DNA of 64,000 nucleotides, taken from NCBI RefSeq assembly GCF_000720455.1, contig NZ_JOAK01000041.1, positions 14,600-78,599 on the forward strand, in the 5' to 3' direction. Under the pieces are notes generated by a model that saw nothing but the letters and a program-made list of their open reading frames with translations, did no database searches and was not told the DNA's origin. This document shows positions 42,322 to 51,859 of this stretch, piece after piece. The position numbers and the translations under genes are program-made. The DNA comes from Streptomyces virginiae. Lineage in GTDB: Bacteria; Actinomycetota; Actinomycetes; Streptomycetales; Streptomycetaceae. Positions within the stretch are counted from its first letter, which is position 1. Every line of letters starts with the position of its first letter.

Positions 42322-42972
42322 TCATCCCGCCGCGATGAGGCCGGGCAGGTCCCGCATGTCGTGGAACACACGCGTCCCCGGGCCTTCGAGGCGTTCGGCC
42401 GGGGTCATCCCGCCCCCGAAACCGAAGGCCCGCATCCCGGCGGCGCGGGCCGCGTCGACACCGGGACGGCTGTCCTCCACCACCGCGCAGGCCGCCGGGT
42501 CGACGCCCATCCGCTGCGCCGCGTACAGGAACAGGTCCGGGGCCGGCTTGCCGCGCGCCACCTCCGTGGCGCTGTAGATGCGGCCCGCGAAGCGGTCGTG
42601 GAGACCGGTACGGCCCAGGGTGTGCCGCATCTTCTCGTGGGAGCCGCTGGAGGCGACGCAGGTCGGCAGGGTGATCGCGTCGAGCGCCTCGGGCAGCCCC
42701 TCGACCGCGGTCAGACCGGCGTCCACCGCCTCGCGGTGCAGCTGCTCGAACCGCTTCCCCCAGACGTCGGCCGTCTCCTCGCCGAGCCGGGCCGCGACCT
42801 GCTCCCGTACCGAGGCGTTGGACCGCCCGATGAACAGGTCGATCACATCGCCCTCGGTGAGCGGCCACCCCAGCTCCGCCCCCAGGGCGACCTGGACGCG
42901 CGTCGCGATGCGCTCGGTGTCGACGAGCACGCCGTCGCAGTCGAATATGACGAGTTCAATCGGCCTGATCAT
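42322..42972 (-). CDS. HAD-superfamily phosphatase (beta-phosphoglucomutase-like)
   Basis: This encodes 216 aa. Motif I is ELVIFDCDGVLVDTERIATR near the start, with nucleophile and acid Asp. A helical cap spans about 18-85. Motif II is TCVASSGSHEKMRHTLGRTG. Motif III Lys is in VARGKPAPDLFLYAAQRMGV, and motif IV is CAVVEDSRPGVDAARAAGMR. It belongs to HAD subfamily IA variant 3 (GPH/YieH type), dephosphorylating small sugar or nucleotide phosphates. No pathway context is visible. Confidence 0.9.
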   Translation of the reverse strand: MIRPIELVIFDCDGVLVDTERIATRVQVALGAELGWPLTEGDVIDLFIGRSNASVREQVAARLGEETADVWGKRFEQLHREAVDAGLTAVEGLPEALDAITLPTCVASSGSHEKMRHTLGRTGLHDRFAGRIYSATEVARGKPAPDLFLYAAQRMGVDPAACAVVEDSRPGVDAARAAGMRAFGFGGGMTPAERLEGPGTRVFHDMRDLPGLIAAG

Positions 42973-43173
42973 CCCCGCAGCATAGGGTCCGGGCCGGCCC
43001 GGCGGTGCCGGGGCCTCGCGGACCGAGTGGTTCCGTCCGCATGCATGAGGGGCCGGAGGCGGGGCAGGCGGAGTTCACGGGGAGCACGAACACCCCGTGC
43101 ACGACGTACGAAGAAGGACGGACGGCCGGGGGTTGCCCCGCCGTCCCCCGTCCATCGGAGGAGTTGTTTCCGC

Positions 43174-43539
43174 GTGACTGAGCATGTGTGGAGTTACAAG
43201 TCGACCTCGGGCCACCTGGCCGGCACCGATCTGACCGGCTACAAGGTCGAGGCGACCGACGGCGGCATCGGCAAGGTGGACAAGCACTCCGACGAGGTCG
43301 GTGACGCCTACCTGGTCGTGGACACCGGGGTCTGGATCTTCGGCAAGGAGGTCCTGCTGCCGGCGAGCACCGTCGTCAGCATCGACCCGGAGGAGCGGAT
43401 CGTCTACGTGGACCGCACCAAGGGCCAGATCAAGGACGCCCCCGAGTTCCACCGGGAGAAGCACCTCGGCGACCGGGACTACCACCAGGAACTGGGCACC
43501 TACTACGCCACCACCCGTCTCGGCCTCCCGCCGCTCTGA
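43174..43539 (+). CDS. PRC-barrel domain protein
   Basis: This encodes 121 aa from a GTG with GGAGGAG upstream. The PRC barrel covers residues about 15-90: LTGYKVEATDGGIGKVDKHS, DAYLVVDTGVWIFGKEVLLP, VVSIDPEERIVYVDRTKGQI. The C-terminal tail (DRDYHQELGTYYATT) is aromatic. PRC-barrel proteins of this stand-alone type are common in actinomycetes, thought to bind partner proteins or RNA under stress. A perfect 17-bp hairpin follows the gene. Confidence 0.85.
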   Translation: MTEHVWSYKSTSGHLAGTDLTGYKVEATDGGIGKVDKHSDEVGDAYLVVDTGVWIFGKEVLLPASTVVSIDPEERIVYVDRTKGQIKDAPEFHREKHLGDRDYHQELGTYYATTRLGLPPL

Positions 43540-43563
43540 CCGGCCCGAGTCCGACCGCTGCGA

Positions 43564-43603
43564 GGCCGTGGGCCCGAACTCCGACGAGTTCGGGCCCACG
43601 GCC
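43564..43603. terminator. Perfect 17-bp hairpin terminator
   Basis: GGCCGTGGGCCCGAACT pairs with AGTTCGGGCCCACGGCC across CCGACG. It starts 24 bases after the PRC-barrel stop codon. Confidence 0.9.
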
Positions 43604-43692
43604 GTGCGCGTCCCGCGTCCCGCGTCCCGCGACGACCGGCACCGCCGGCCGTCCGGCCGCATGGCTCCCCGGCTCCGGGACACAAGCGCGAT

Positions 43693-45276
43693 GTGCTGAA
43701 ACTACTTGTGGTCGCCGTCCTCGTCCCGCTCGCGGTGGTCGCCTGCGCCGCCACCGTCCTCGTCTCGCCCTGGTGGTCGGCCGCGGCCGCCCCGCTGCTC
43801 CTGCTCGCGGCGACGGCCGTCCACGACGTCCTGCAACGGCGGCACTCCGTCCTGCGGAACTACCCGGTGCTCGGACACCTCCGCTTCGCACTGGAGAAGC
43901 TGCGGCCGGAACTCCAGCAGTACTTCATCGAGCGGAACTTCGACGGCCGCCCCTTCGACCGCGACACCCGCGACATCGTCTACGAACGCGCCAAGGGCAC
44001 CGACGCGGAGGAGCCGTTCGGCACCGAACTCGACCTCTACCGGGCCGGCAGCGAGTACCTCACCCCGTCCATGGCCCCCCGGCCGGTCAGCACCACCCCG
44101 CCCCGGATCCGCATCGGCGGCCCCGACTGCACCCGGCCCTACGACATGGCCCTGCTGAACGTCTCGGCGATGAGCTTCGGCTCGCTCTCGGCCCGGGCCG
44201 TACTCTCACTCAACACCGGTGCCCGGCTCGGCGGCTTCGCCCACGACACCGGTGAGGGCGGCCTCTCGGAGTACCACCTGCGCCCCGGCGGGGACCTGGT
44301 GTGGGAGATCGGCACCGGGTACTTCGGCTGCAGGACGCCCGACGGCGGCTTCGACGAGCGGGAGTTCGCCCGCAAGGCCGCCCACGAGCACGTCAAGTGC
44401 GTGTCGCTGAAGATCAGTCAGGGTGCCAAGCCCGGCATCGGCGGCGTCCTGCCGGCCGCCAAGGTCAACGCGGAGATCGCCCGGGTCCGTGGCGTCCCGC
44501 AGGGGAAGACCGTGATCTCGCCGCCCTTCCACCGCGTGTACTCCACCCCGCGCGAGCTGGTGCGCTTCCTGGCGCGCATGCGCGAACTCGCCGACGGCAA
44601 GCCCGTCGGATTCAAACTGTGCCTCGGCTCGCGCCGCGAGTTCCTCGCCGTGTGCAAGGCCATGCTCGAGGAAGGCAGCACCCCGGACTTCATCGTCGTC
44701 GACGGCGCCGAGGGCGGTACGGGCGCGGCGCCGCTGGAGTTCGTGGACAACGTCGGCCTGCCGCTCGGCGAGGGCCTGATGGCCGTGCACAACGCCCTCG
44801 TGGGCGTCGGGCTGCGCGACCGGATCCGGATCGGGGCCAGCGGCAAGGTCGCCACCGGCAGCGACCTCGTCAAACGGCTGCTCCAGGGGGCCGACTACAC
44901 CAACGCGGGCCGCGCCATGATGTTCGCCGTCGGCTGCATCCAGGCCCAGCGCTGCCACACCAACACCTGCCCCGTCGGGGTCGCCACCCAGGACGAGCGG
45001 CGCGCCCGCGCCGTCGACGTCCCCGACAAGTCGCAGCGCGTACGGCGCTACCAGGAGGCCACCGTCAAGAGCGCCCTGCAGATCATGGCCTCGCTGGGGG
45101 TCGACGACCCGCGCGGCCTTCGCCCCCACATGCTGCTCCAGCGCGTGGACCCGCACACCGTCCGCTCCTACGCCGAGCTCCACACCTGGCTCACCCCGGG
45201 CCAGCTGCTCGCATCCGCGCCCGCCGACTGGGCATCCGACTGGCAGGCGGCCGACCCGGACCGCTTCGCCCACTGA
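43693..45276 (+). CDS. FMN-binding glutamate synthase family protein
   Basis: This encodes 527 aa. Two N-terminal hydrophobic helices (LVVAVLVPLAVVACAATVLV, AAPLLLLAATAVHDVL) anchor it to the membrane. The rest is the glutamate-synthase FMN/Fe-S barrel: MALLNVSAMSFGSLSARAVL, LKISQGAKPGIGGVLPA, FIVVDGAEGGTGAAPLEFVD and GASGKVATGSDLV. The 3Fe-4S cysteine cluster CIQAQRCHTNTCPVGVATQ has C-x5-C-x4-C spacing. Glutaminase and central domains of GltB are absent, so it cannot make glutamate by itself. The co-directional downstream TPP enzyme is 58 bases away. Confidence 0.88.
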   Translation: MLKLLVVAVLVPLAVVACAATVLVSPWWSAAAAPLLLLAATAVHDVLQRRHSVLRNYPVLGHLRFALEKLRPELQQYFIERNFDGRPFDRDTRDIVYERAKGTDAEEPFGTELDLYRAGSEYLTPSMAPRPVSTTPPRIRIGGPDCTRPYDMALLNVSAMSFGSLSARAVLSLNTGARLGGFAHDTGEGGLSEYHLRPGGDLVWEIGTGYFGCRTPDGGFDEREFARKAAHEHVKCVSLKISQGAKPGIGGVLPAAKVNAEIARVRGVPQGKTVISPPFHRVYSTPRELVRFLARMRELADGKPVGFKLCLGSRREFLAVCKAMLEEGSTPDFIVVDGAEGGTGAAPLEFVDNVGLPLGEGLMAVHNALVGVGLRDRIRIGASGKVATGSDLVKRLLQGADYTNAGRAMMFAVGCIQAQRCHTNTCPVGVATQDERRARAVDVPDKSQRVRRYQEATVKSALQIMASLGVDDPRGLRPHMLLQRVDPHTVRSYAELHTWLTPGQLLASAPADWASDWQAADPDRFAH

Positions 45277-45334
45277 ACCCGGCACCCGCACCGAGGGGAA
45301 GCCGTACGTACCGAACCGACCGGAGGGTACTCCT

Positions 45335-47065
45335 GTGGCATCACGCACCGTCGCCCACGTCATCGTCGAAGGACTGAAGAGCCTGGGCGTCCAGCACGTC
45401 TTCGGAGTCGTCGGAGACGCGCTGAACCCACTGACCGAAGCGATCCGCACCACCGACGGCCTGGACTGGGTCGGCTGCCGGCACGAAGAGGCCGCCGCCT
45501 TCGCCGCCGGCGCGCAGTCCCAGCTCTCGGGCGTCCTCGGGGTGTGCGCGGGCACCGTCGGACCGGGCTCCGTACACCTCCTCAACGGGCTGTACGACGC
45601 GGCCAAGAGCCGTGCCCCGGTGCTCGCGATCTGCGGCCAGGTGCCGCTCGCCGAGATGGGCGGCGACTACTTCCAGGAGGTCGACAACGACCTCCTCTTC
45701 CGTGACGTGGCCGTCTACCGCGCCACCGTCACCTCCCCGGAGCAGATGCCCCGCATGCTGGAGTCCGCCGTCCGCGCCGCCGTCGGCCAGGGCGGAGTGG
45801 CGGTGCTCACCGTGCCCGCGGACCTCGGCGACATGGAGCTGAGCGAGGACCGGCCCGTCCGGTTCGCCCTCGGCCACGCCGTCACCCGACCTGACGACGC
45901 GGCCCTCGCCGAGGCGGCCGAACTCCTCAACACCGCCTCCCGCGTCACCCTGCTGGTCGGCCGCGGAGCCCGCGAAGCCCGTACCGAGGTGCTCCGCACC
46001 GCCGAGCTGCTCGCCGCGCCCATGGTGCTCACCCTCAAGGCGAAGGAGGGCTTCGAGCACGACAACGCCTACGAGGTCGGCCAGACCGGCCTGATCGGCA
46101 ACCCCGCCGCCGCGCACGCCCTCGACCGCGGCGACGCGCTGCTCATGCTGGGCACCGACTTCCCCTACCGCGACTGGTACCCGAAGGGCCGCAAGGTCGT
46201 CCAGATCGACGTCCGCGAGGAGCACCTGGGGCGCCGGGTGCCCGTCGACGTGGGCCTGGCCGGAGACGTGGGGGCGACGCTGCGGGCCCTGCTGCCGCTG
46301 CTGGAGAAGGCACCCGACCGGGCCCACCTGGACGACGCCCGGGACCGGTTCGCGACATGGCGGGAAGGACAGCGGCGGCTGGCCGACCCGGCCCACGACC
46401 GGCGCCTGACCGGCAGGCTGCGGGCGGCCCTGGACAACCGGGACCATGCCGTCCGCCCCGAGGCCCTGGCCGCCGCGGTGGACGCGTACGCCGCCGACGA
46501 CGCCGTCTTCACCTCCGACACCGGCATGGCCACCGTCTGGCTCTCCCGCTTCGTCACCATGCGCGGCAGCCGCCGCCTGATCGGCTCGTACAACCTCGGG
46601 TCGATGGCCAACGCCATGCCCCAGGCCCTCGGAGCTCAACTCCGCGCGCCCGGGCGGCAGGTCGTAGCCCTCTGCGGTGACGGCGGCCTGAGCATGCTGC
46701 TGGGCGACCTCATGACGATCGCCGCCCACCGGCTGCCCGTGAAGATCGTCCTCTTCGACAACCGCCGCCTGGGCATGGTCGAACTCGAACAGGAACAGGT
46801 CGGGCTGCCCGAGTTCGGCACCGTCCTGGACAACCCCGACTTCGCCGCCGTCGCCACCGCGCTCGGACTCACGGGCATCCGCGTCACCGACCCCGACGAC
46901 CTCCACGACGGCGTGCGCAAGGCCTTCGAGACCCCGGGTCCCGTCCTGCTGGACGTCACGACCAACCCCGACGAGGTCGCCGTCCCCGCGAAGCCGACCG
47001 TGGGCCAGGCATGGGGCTTCGCCGTCGCCAAGGCCAAGGAGATCCTCCCGGGCGGAGCGGGCTGA
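45335..47065 (+). CDS. TPP-dependent enzyme, pyruvate oxidase / pyruvate:quinone oxidoreductase type
   Basis: This encodes 576 aa from a GTG with GGAGGG upstream. The N-terminal PYR domain has HVFGVVGDALNPLTEAI and the catalytic Glu in WVGCRHEEAAAFAAGA. The middle FAD/TPP domain includes VTLLVGRGAREA and GTDFPYRDWYPKGRKVVQID. The C-terminal PP domain has VVALCGDGGLSMLLGDLMTI and KIVLFDNRRLGMVELEQEQV, the Mg/TPP motif. The absence of acetolactate-synthase context, with NPDEVAVPAKPT at the end, favours a PoxB-like pyruvate dehydrogenase (quinone) producing acetate. It follows the FMN/Fe-S protein closely, so both may serve one redox process. Confidence 0.85.
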   Translation: MASRTVAHVIVEGLKSLGVQHVFGVVGDALNPLTEAIRTTDGLDWVGCRHEEAAAFAAGAQSQLSGVLGVCAGTVGPGSVHLLNGLYDAAKSRAPVLAICGQVPLAEMGGDYFQEVDNDLLFRDVAVYRATVTSPEQMPRMLESAVRAAVGQGGVAVLTVPADLGDMELSEDRPVRFALGHAVTRPDDAALAEAAELLNTASRVTLLVGRGAREARTEVLRTAELLAAPMVLTLKAKEGFEHDNAYEVGQTGLIGNPAAAHALDRGDALLMLGTDFPYRDWYPKGRKVVQIDVREEHLGRRVPVDVGLAGDVGATLRALLPLLEKAPDRAHLDDARDRFATWREGQRRLADPAHDRRLTGRLRAALDNRDHAVRPEALAAAVDAYAADDAVFTSDTGMATVWLSRFVTMRGSRRLIGSYNLGSMANAMPQALGAQLRAPGRQVVALCGDGGLSMLLGDLMTIAAHRLPVKIVLFDNRRLGMVELEQEQVGLPEFGTVLDNPDFAAVATALGLTGIRVTDPDDLHDGVRKAFETPGPVLLDVTTNPDEVAVPAKPTVGQAWGFAVAKAKEILPGGAG

Positions 47066-47198
47066 CGGACCGCATCCCCGCATCACCGCATCCCGGCCCC
47101 GCGCGCGTGATCGGGCCGTTGCCGGGTACCCGCGCAGCACACACCGAACGCTGACAACTCCGAGCCGAGAACGACTGTTTCAAGGAGAGGACATCGCC

Positions 47199-47558
47199 AT
47201 GACACTGATACCGCACGCGAACGAAAAGTCCGTCCCCACCCCGGCGGAGCTCCGGCGGTACGCCACCCGCGCGACCGGCCGGCTCCGGGACACGGCCGTG
47301 CACGTCGGGCGCCTCGTGGAGGACAAGACCCCCGATCCGGTCCTCGCCGGGGCGATCCGCACGGCGACGCGCGTCCGGGACACCGCCGCCCGCGCCGGAC
47401 GGCTCGCCGGGCACCGCAACCTCGACTCCGCGAAGGCCAGGGCAGCCCGGGCCGCGACCCTGGCACGGGCCAACCGCACCGCGCTGGCCACCGTCGCCGG
47501 TGTACTGACCGCCGCCGTGCTCGCCCGCCGCGCCCGACGGGCCCGGCGCACGAAGTAG
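47199..47558 (+). CDS. Small basic protein with C-terminal membrane helix
   Basis: This encodes 119 aa from the ATG at 47199 with AAGGAGAGG upstream. The body is a repeated helical pattern rich in Arg/Ala (RDTAVHVGRLVEDK, RDTAARAGRLAGH), giving two similar repeats of about 30 residues each. The C-terminus is a hydrophobic segment (LATVAGVLTAAVLARRARRA). It looks like a membrane-associated stress or phasin-like protein; no family name is safe. A hairpin at 47558-47585 terminates it and the converging gene. Confidence 0.6.
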   Translation: MTLIPHANEKSVPTPAELRRYATRATGRLRDTAVHVGRLVEDKTPDPVLAGAIRTATRVRDTAARAGRLAGHRNLDSAKARAARAATLARANRTALATVAGVLTAAVLARRARRARRTK

Positions 47559-47585
47559 GCCCCCGCGCGGCCGGGCCGCGGGGCC
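47558..47585. terminator. Bidirectional hairpin
   Basis: GGCCCCCGCG pairs with CGCGGGGCC (one bulged base) across CGGCCGGGC. It fills the whole gap between the plus-strand small gene and the converging BrkB-family gene. Confidence 0.7.
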
Positions 47586-48521
47586 TCAGGCCTCCTGCCC
47601 GGCCGCCGGCCGCCGCGCCCGCTCGGCGTTGAACTGGGCTCCGGTGACCAGCGCCAGATTGGCGAACCAGAGCCACACCACGAAGACCACGATCCCGGCC
47701 AGCGACCCGTACAGGCGGCCGTACGTGTCCAGTTGCGTGTACAGCGTGAAGAGCGCCGAGGCGGCCAGCCACAGCAGCGCCGCCAGTACGCCGCCGGGCA
47801 GCCCCCGCCGAGTGCCCCGGCTCTGGGCCGGCCCGGTCCGGAAGAGGACCAGCACCAGAAGGGTCACGACCACCAGGAGCACGGGCCAGCGCAGGAACGC
47901 GACGGCTTCCGCACCGCCCGCTCCCACGGCCCGCGCCGCCCAACGGGCCGGCGGCCCGGACACCACCAGGCCCACGGCGCCGACGACGAGCAGCACCAGC
48001 AGCAGCGCCGCGTGGGCGACGAGGGTGTGCGCGGCACGCAGCGGACGCCGCGTGTCCGGCACCCGGTGCATCGTGTGCAGGGCGCGGCGGAACACCGCCA
48101 GGTAACTGCACGCCGACCACAGCGCGCTCACCACCCCGCCGAGCAGCAGGGCCCACATCGACGAATGCCCCTCGGGGAGGCTGCCCAGCGCCTCCCGGAG
48201 CACCTGCGCCGACTGCGGCGGCGCGTACGCCGTCAGGTCGGCGACGAGCCGGTCCCGCCGCGTCCCGCCCAGCAGCCCCACGACGGAGACGGCGATGACG
48301 AGCGCCGGCAGCAGCGCCAGCAGGGCGTAGTAGGTGAGGGCGGCCGCGTGGTCGGCCAGGTTGTCCGTCCACACGCGGACGGCCGTACGCCGCAACTCGG
48401 CGCGGGTGCGCGCCGCGAGGCCGGGGACGGTGGAGGTGGCGGCGGGCGGAGAGCCTCGGCGCGAAGTGGTGCGGGGGATGTCGGTCACCCCGTGCGCGTG
48501 CCCTCCCGGACCCGCGCCCAT
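47586..48521 (-). CDS. YihY/virulence factor BrkB family membrane protein
   Basis: This encodes 311 aa from the ATG at 48521; a GTG at 48488 with GGAGGG upstream is an alternative. Six hydrophobic helices are present. Family features are DNLADHAAALTYYALLALLP with the conserved Ala-Ala-Leu-x-(F/Y)-Y, a QSAQVLREALGSLPEGHSSM segment, SALWSACSYLAVFRRALHTM, and the helix-ending LYGSLAGIVVFVVWLWFANL. The family sits in the inner membrane and was once thought to be RNase BN; its function is unknown. It is divergent from the VanZ gene. Confidence 0.88.
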   Translation of the reverse strand: MGAGPGGHAHGVTDIPRTTSRRGSPPAATSTVPGLAARTRAELRRTAVRVWTDNLADHAAALTYYALLALLPALVIAVSVVGLLGGTRRDRLVADLTAYAPPQSAQVLREALGSLPEGHSSMWALLLGGVVSALWSACSYLAVFRRALHTMHRVPDTRRPLRAAHTLVAHAALLLVLLVVGAVGLVVSGPPARWAARAVGAGGAEAVAFLRWPVLLVVVTLLVLVLFRTGPAQSRGTRRGLPGGVLAALLWLAASALFTLYTQLDTYGRLYGSLAGIVVFVVWLWFANLALVTGAQFNAERARRPAAGQEA

Positions 48522-48572
48522 GCGCCCGTGAGGCCCCGCGTACCGGCCCGACCGCCGGGTAGACGCGCCCCC

Positions 48573-49124
48573 ATGACGTGGAGCTACGCGCGACGGCGCG
48601 ACGAAGAACCGCAGGAAGCGGTGCGACCGGACACCGGTACGAAGACCCGCCCGGCCCACCCGGCCGTACGGGCACTGGCCATGCTGGCCGCCTTCGCCGG
48701 AACCGTCCTGTTCAGCGTGGTCCTGGCCCGGCTGACCCTGGAACCCTCCGCCGCCTCGGCGGCCCTCGTGCACGCCAATCTCCAGCCGGGCCGCTCGATC
48801 GGCGCCTACCTGGAGAGCGCGTCGACGGTCGAGGCAGCCCGCCAGGTGGGCGGCAACCTCCTGCTCGGCGTGCCGTTCGGCGTGCTCCTGCCCGTCCTGC
48901 TGCCGCCCGCCCGCGGACTCCTGCGGGTCGCCGTGGTGACCGTGTGCCTGATGACGCTCGTGGAACTGATCCAGGGAGCCCTCGTCACCGGGCGCGTCTT
49001 CGACATCGACGACGTCATCCTCAACACCGCCGGCGCGCTCCTCGGTTACCTCCTGATCGGCCTGCGGCTGGGCCGCGCCGTGCACCCGCGCCGCAGGCAC
49101 TGGTGGCACCGCCGCCCTTCGTGA
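48573..49124 (+). CDS. VanZ family membrane protein
   Basis: This encodes 183 aa. After a charged start come four helices: VRALAMLAAFAGTVLFSVVL, VGGNLLLGVPFGVLLPVLLP, LLRVAVVTVCLMTLVELIQG and VILNTAGALLGYLLIGL. The VanZ hallmark LVELIQGALVTGRVFDIDDV is intact. VanZ proteins modestly raise resistance to teicoplanin in enterococci, but in Streptomyces their role is unknown. The gene ends 98 bases before amfT, so read-through into the amf operon is possible but not required. Confidence 0.88.
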   Translation: MTWSYARRRDEEPQEAVRPDTGTKTRPAHPAVRALAMLAAFAGTVLFSVVLARLTLEPSAASAALVHANLQPGRSIGAYLESASTVEAARQVGGNLLLGVPFGVLLPVLLPPARGLLRVAVVTVCLMTLVELIQGALVTGRVFDIDDVILNTAGALLGYLLIGLRLGRAVHPRRRHWWHRRPS

Positions 49125-49222
49125 CTCGTGAGTACTGCACACCCCGTCGGTGACAGCGGTGACTGTCGCACCCCGCGCCGGGCGTGACACCTTCGGGTCT
49201 GCCACCGACCGAGGGAGCAGGT
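49125..49222 (+). promoter_or_regulatory. amfT promoter region with TGAC direct repeats
   Basis: The gap before amfT holds two CGGTGAC copies at 49148 and 49157 (nine bases apart) and a further CGTGACA at 49183. RamR/AmfR is known to act at the promoter of this operon through directly repeated sites. I cannot confirm that these are the sites. A GAGGGAG ribosome site lies at 49211-49217. Confidence 0.4.
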
Positions 49223-51859
49223 GTGAACAAGGGGTACGCCGCCTTCTGCGACGCAGACCGCTGGTTCTACGACGCGCCGTACCGGCGGGCCGGAGAGAGC
49301 TACCCGGCCGCCCTCGCCCCCGTCCCGCCGGGCTGGCGCTCGCACCGCAGCGGCGACTGGCTCGCCCTGCGCCCCGCCGGCGCCGAACTGCCCGCGCAGG
49401 GCTGGAAGATCCACGTCTCGGCCACGCTCGACAACGCCGAGTCGGTGCTCGGGACGGTGTACGCCTACTGCACCGAGCGCGACATCGCCTTCAAGTTCAT
49501 CCCGAGCCGCTACCTGCTGCACCTGCGCAACGCCAAGTACGCGGACCGCGCGGCGAGCGGGAAGTTCATCACCGTGTACCCCGCCGACGAGCAGCAGTGC
49601 CGCCGCATCGCGGAGGACCTCGACGCCGCGCTGGCCGGGGCGGCCGGCCCGTACATCCTCAGCGATCTGCGCTGGGGCGCCGGCCCGGTCCACGTGCGCT
49701 ACGGAAGCTTCACCCTGCGGCACTGCTACGACGAGCACGGCGAACTGGTCCCGGCCGTCGAGACCCCCGACGGCCGGCTCGTCCCGGACCGGCGCGGTCC
49801 CGCCTTCCAGCCGCCCGAGTGGCTCGAACTGCCCGCCTTCCTGGCGCCCCACCTCCGGGCGCGCTCCGCCGTCACCCTGACCGACATCCCCTTCACGGTG
49901 GAGCGGGCGCTGCACTTCTCCAACGGCGGCGGCGTCTACGTCGGCAAGGACACCCGCACCGGCGAGGCCGTCGTCCTCAAGGAGGCCCGGCCCCACGCCG
50001 GACTCGCCGCCGACGGCGCCGACGCCGTGACCCGGCTGCACCGCGAGAGGGCCGCGCTGGAACGGCTGGCGGGCCTGGACTGCGTACCGGCGGTCCGCGG
50101 CACCTTCACGGTCGGCGACCACCACTTCCTGGTCCTGCAACACCTCGACGGCAAACCGCTCAACACCTACTTCGCCCGCCGCCACCCGCTGATCGAGGCG
50201 GACCCCACCCCGGCGGAACTCGCCTCCTACACGGCGTGGGCGCTGAAGATCCACCAGCGGGTCACCGAAGCCGTCGACGCCGTCCACGCCCGAGGGGTCG
50301 TCTTCAACGACCTCCACCTCTTCAACATCATGGTGGCCGAGGACGCGGCCGGGGAACCCTCCGTCGCCCTGCTGGACTTCGAGGCCGCCGCGCACATCGA
50401 CGAGGGACTGCGGCAGACCGTCGCCAACCCGGCCTTCGTCGCCCCCGCCGAGCGGCGCGGATTCGCCGTCGACCGCTACGCCCTCGCCTGCCTGCGGCTC
50501 GCCCTGTTCCTGCCGCTGACCAGCCTGCTCGTCATGGACCGCACCAAGGCCGCACACCTGGCCGCCGTCGCCGCCGAGCAGTTCCCCGTACCGCGCCGGT
50601 TCCTCGACGAGGCCGTCGAGGAGATCCTGTCCGGCGTACCGGAGGGCCGGCCGGGCGCCCGCCTGCCCGCGCCGTCCGGACCGTACCTCCCCGTCGAACC
50701 CCGGCAATGGCCGGCCGCCCGTACCTCGATGACCACGGCGCTGCGGGCGAGCGCGACCCCGCACCGCGAGGACCGCTTCGTCCCCGGCGACATCGCCCAG
50801 TTCGCGACCGCCCACGGCGGCATCGGCTTCGGCAACGGGATCGCCGGGGTGCTGCACGCGCTCGCCGAGACCGGCGCCGGCACCTGGCCGGAAGCCGAGG
50901 AGTGGCTGCTCGACCGGACCGCGGAACCGGCCTCCGGCACTCCGCTCGGCTTCTACGACGGCCTCGCCGGCACGGCCTGGACGCTCCACCGGCTCGGACA
51001 CCCGGAGCGCGCCCTCGCCCTCACCGAGCGGCTGCTGCACCAGCCCTGGGAGAGCGCCGGCCCCGACCTGTACGGCGGCCTCGCCGGCATCGGCCTCGCC
51101 CTGGACGCGCTCGGCACCGCTAGCGGCGAGCGCGAACTGCACTCCGCGGCCCTGCGGTGCGCCGAACTGCTCGCCCGGCCGGAGCATCGGCCCACGCGCG
51201 CCGGCCTGCTGTACGGGAACTCCGGACCGGCCCTGCTCTTCGTACGCCTCTACGAGCGCACCGGCGACAAGGAACTGCTGATCCAGGCCGCCCACGCACT
51301 CCACCGGGACCTCGACCGCTGCGTCACCAGCGCCTATGGCACCCTCCAGGTGAACGAGGGCTGGCGCACCATGCCGTACCTCGGCGAGGGCAGCGTCGGC
51401 ATCGGCATGGTCCTCGACGACTGGCTGGAGCACGGTCCCGACGAGCGCTTCGAACAGGCCCGGCTGGAGATCGTACGAGCGGCCCAGGCCACCTTCTACG
51501 CCCAGCCCGGGCTGATGCGCGGCGCCGCCGGAATGATCCTGCACCTGGCCCGGACCACCACCCCCGGGCCGGGCACCGGGCCCGGCGCCATCGCCCGCCA
51601 GATCGACGCACTGGCTCGGCACGCCGTGCCGTACCAGGGGCATCTGGCCTTCCCCGGCGAGCAGATGATGCGGCTGTCCATGGACCTCACCACGGGCACG
51701 GCCGGCGCTCTCCTCGCCCTCGGCAGTGCGGCGCCCGGCGGGCGCGCGCACCTGCCGTTCCTCCCGCCGCTGCGCGACGCCGCAGCGGCCCACGAGCCGG
51801 TCCCGTCCGGGGCCGTGACCCATCGCACCACTCGAGAGAAGAAGAGGAACCTGACATGA
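49223..51859 (+). CDS. amfT: Class III lanthionine synthetase AmfT/RamC for SapB
   Basis: This encodes 878 aa from the GTG at 49223. It has three domains. An N-terminal lyase-like region spans 1-200, including FKFIPSRYLLHLRNAKYADR. A Ser/Thr kinase domain spans about 215-480 with VLKEARPH near 252, GVVFNDLHLFNIMV near 360 and LLDFEAAAHI near 385. A LanC-like cyclase domain spans about 500-860 (GIGFGNGIAGVLHALAET, GFYDGLAGTAWTLHRLG, GLLYGNSGPALLFVRL, YLGEGSVGIGMVLDD). As in class III enzymes, LanC zinc ligands are not conserved. It phosphorylates and dehydrates Ser in AmfS and forms lanthionine rings. The ATGA overlap couples it to amfS. Confidence 0.95.
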   Translation: MNKGYAAFCDADRWFYDAPYRRAGESYPAALAPVPPGWRSHRSGDWLALRPAGAELPAQGWKIHVSATLDNAESVLGTVYAYCTERDIAFKFIPSRYLLHLRNAKYADRAASGKFITVYPADEQQCRRIAEDLDAALAGAAGPYILSDLRWGAGPVHVRYGSFTLRHCYDEHGELVPAVETPDGRLVPDRRGPAFQPPEWLELPAFLAPHLRARSAVTLTDIPFTVERALHFSNGGGVYVGKDTRTGEAVVLKEARPHAGLAADGADAVTRLHRERAALERLAGLDCVPAVRGTFTVGDHHFLVLQHLDGKPLNTYFARRHPLIEADPTPAELASYTAWALKIHQRVTEAVDAVHARGVVFNDLHLFNIMVAEDAAGEPSVALLDFEAAAHIDEGLRQTVANPAFVAPAERRGFAVDRYALACLRLALFLPLTSLLVMDRTKAAHLAAVAAEQFPVPRRFLDEAVEEILSGVPEGRPGARLPAPSGPYLPVEPRQWPAARTSMTTALRASATPHREDRFVPGDIAQFATAHGGIGFGNGIAGVLHALAETGAGTWPEAEEWLLDRTAEPASGTPLGFYDGLAGTAWTLHRLGHPERALALTERLLHQPWESAGPDLYGGLAGIGLALDALGTASGERELHSAALRCAELLARPEHRPTRAGLLYGNSGPALLFVRLYERTGDKELLIQAAHALHRDLDRCVTSAYGTLQVNEGWRTMPYLGEGSVGIGMVLDDWLEHGPDERFEQARLEIVRAAQATFYAQPGLMRGAAGMILHLARTTTPGPGTGPGAIARQIDALARHAVPYQGHLAFPGEQMMRLSMDLTTGTAGALLALGSAAPGGRAHLPFLPPLRDAAAAHEPVPSGAVTHRTTREKKRNLT

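Noticed and set aside
45341..47140. 599-aa minus-strand frame
   Set aside because: Antisense shadow of the TPP enzyme; high-GC third-position effect.
49046..51823. 925-aa minus-strand frame
   Set aside because: Antisense shadow of amfT, which is unmistakable by domain and operon context.
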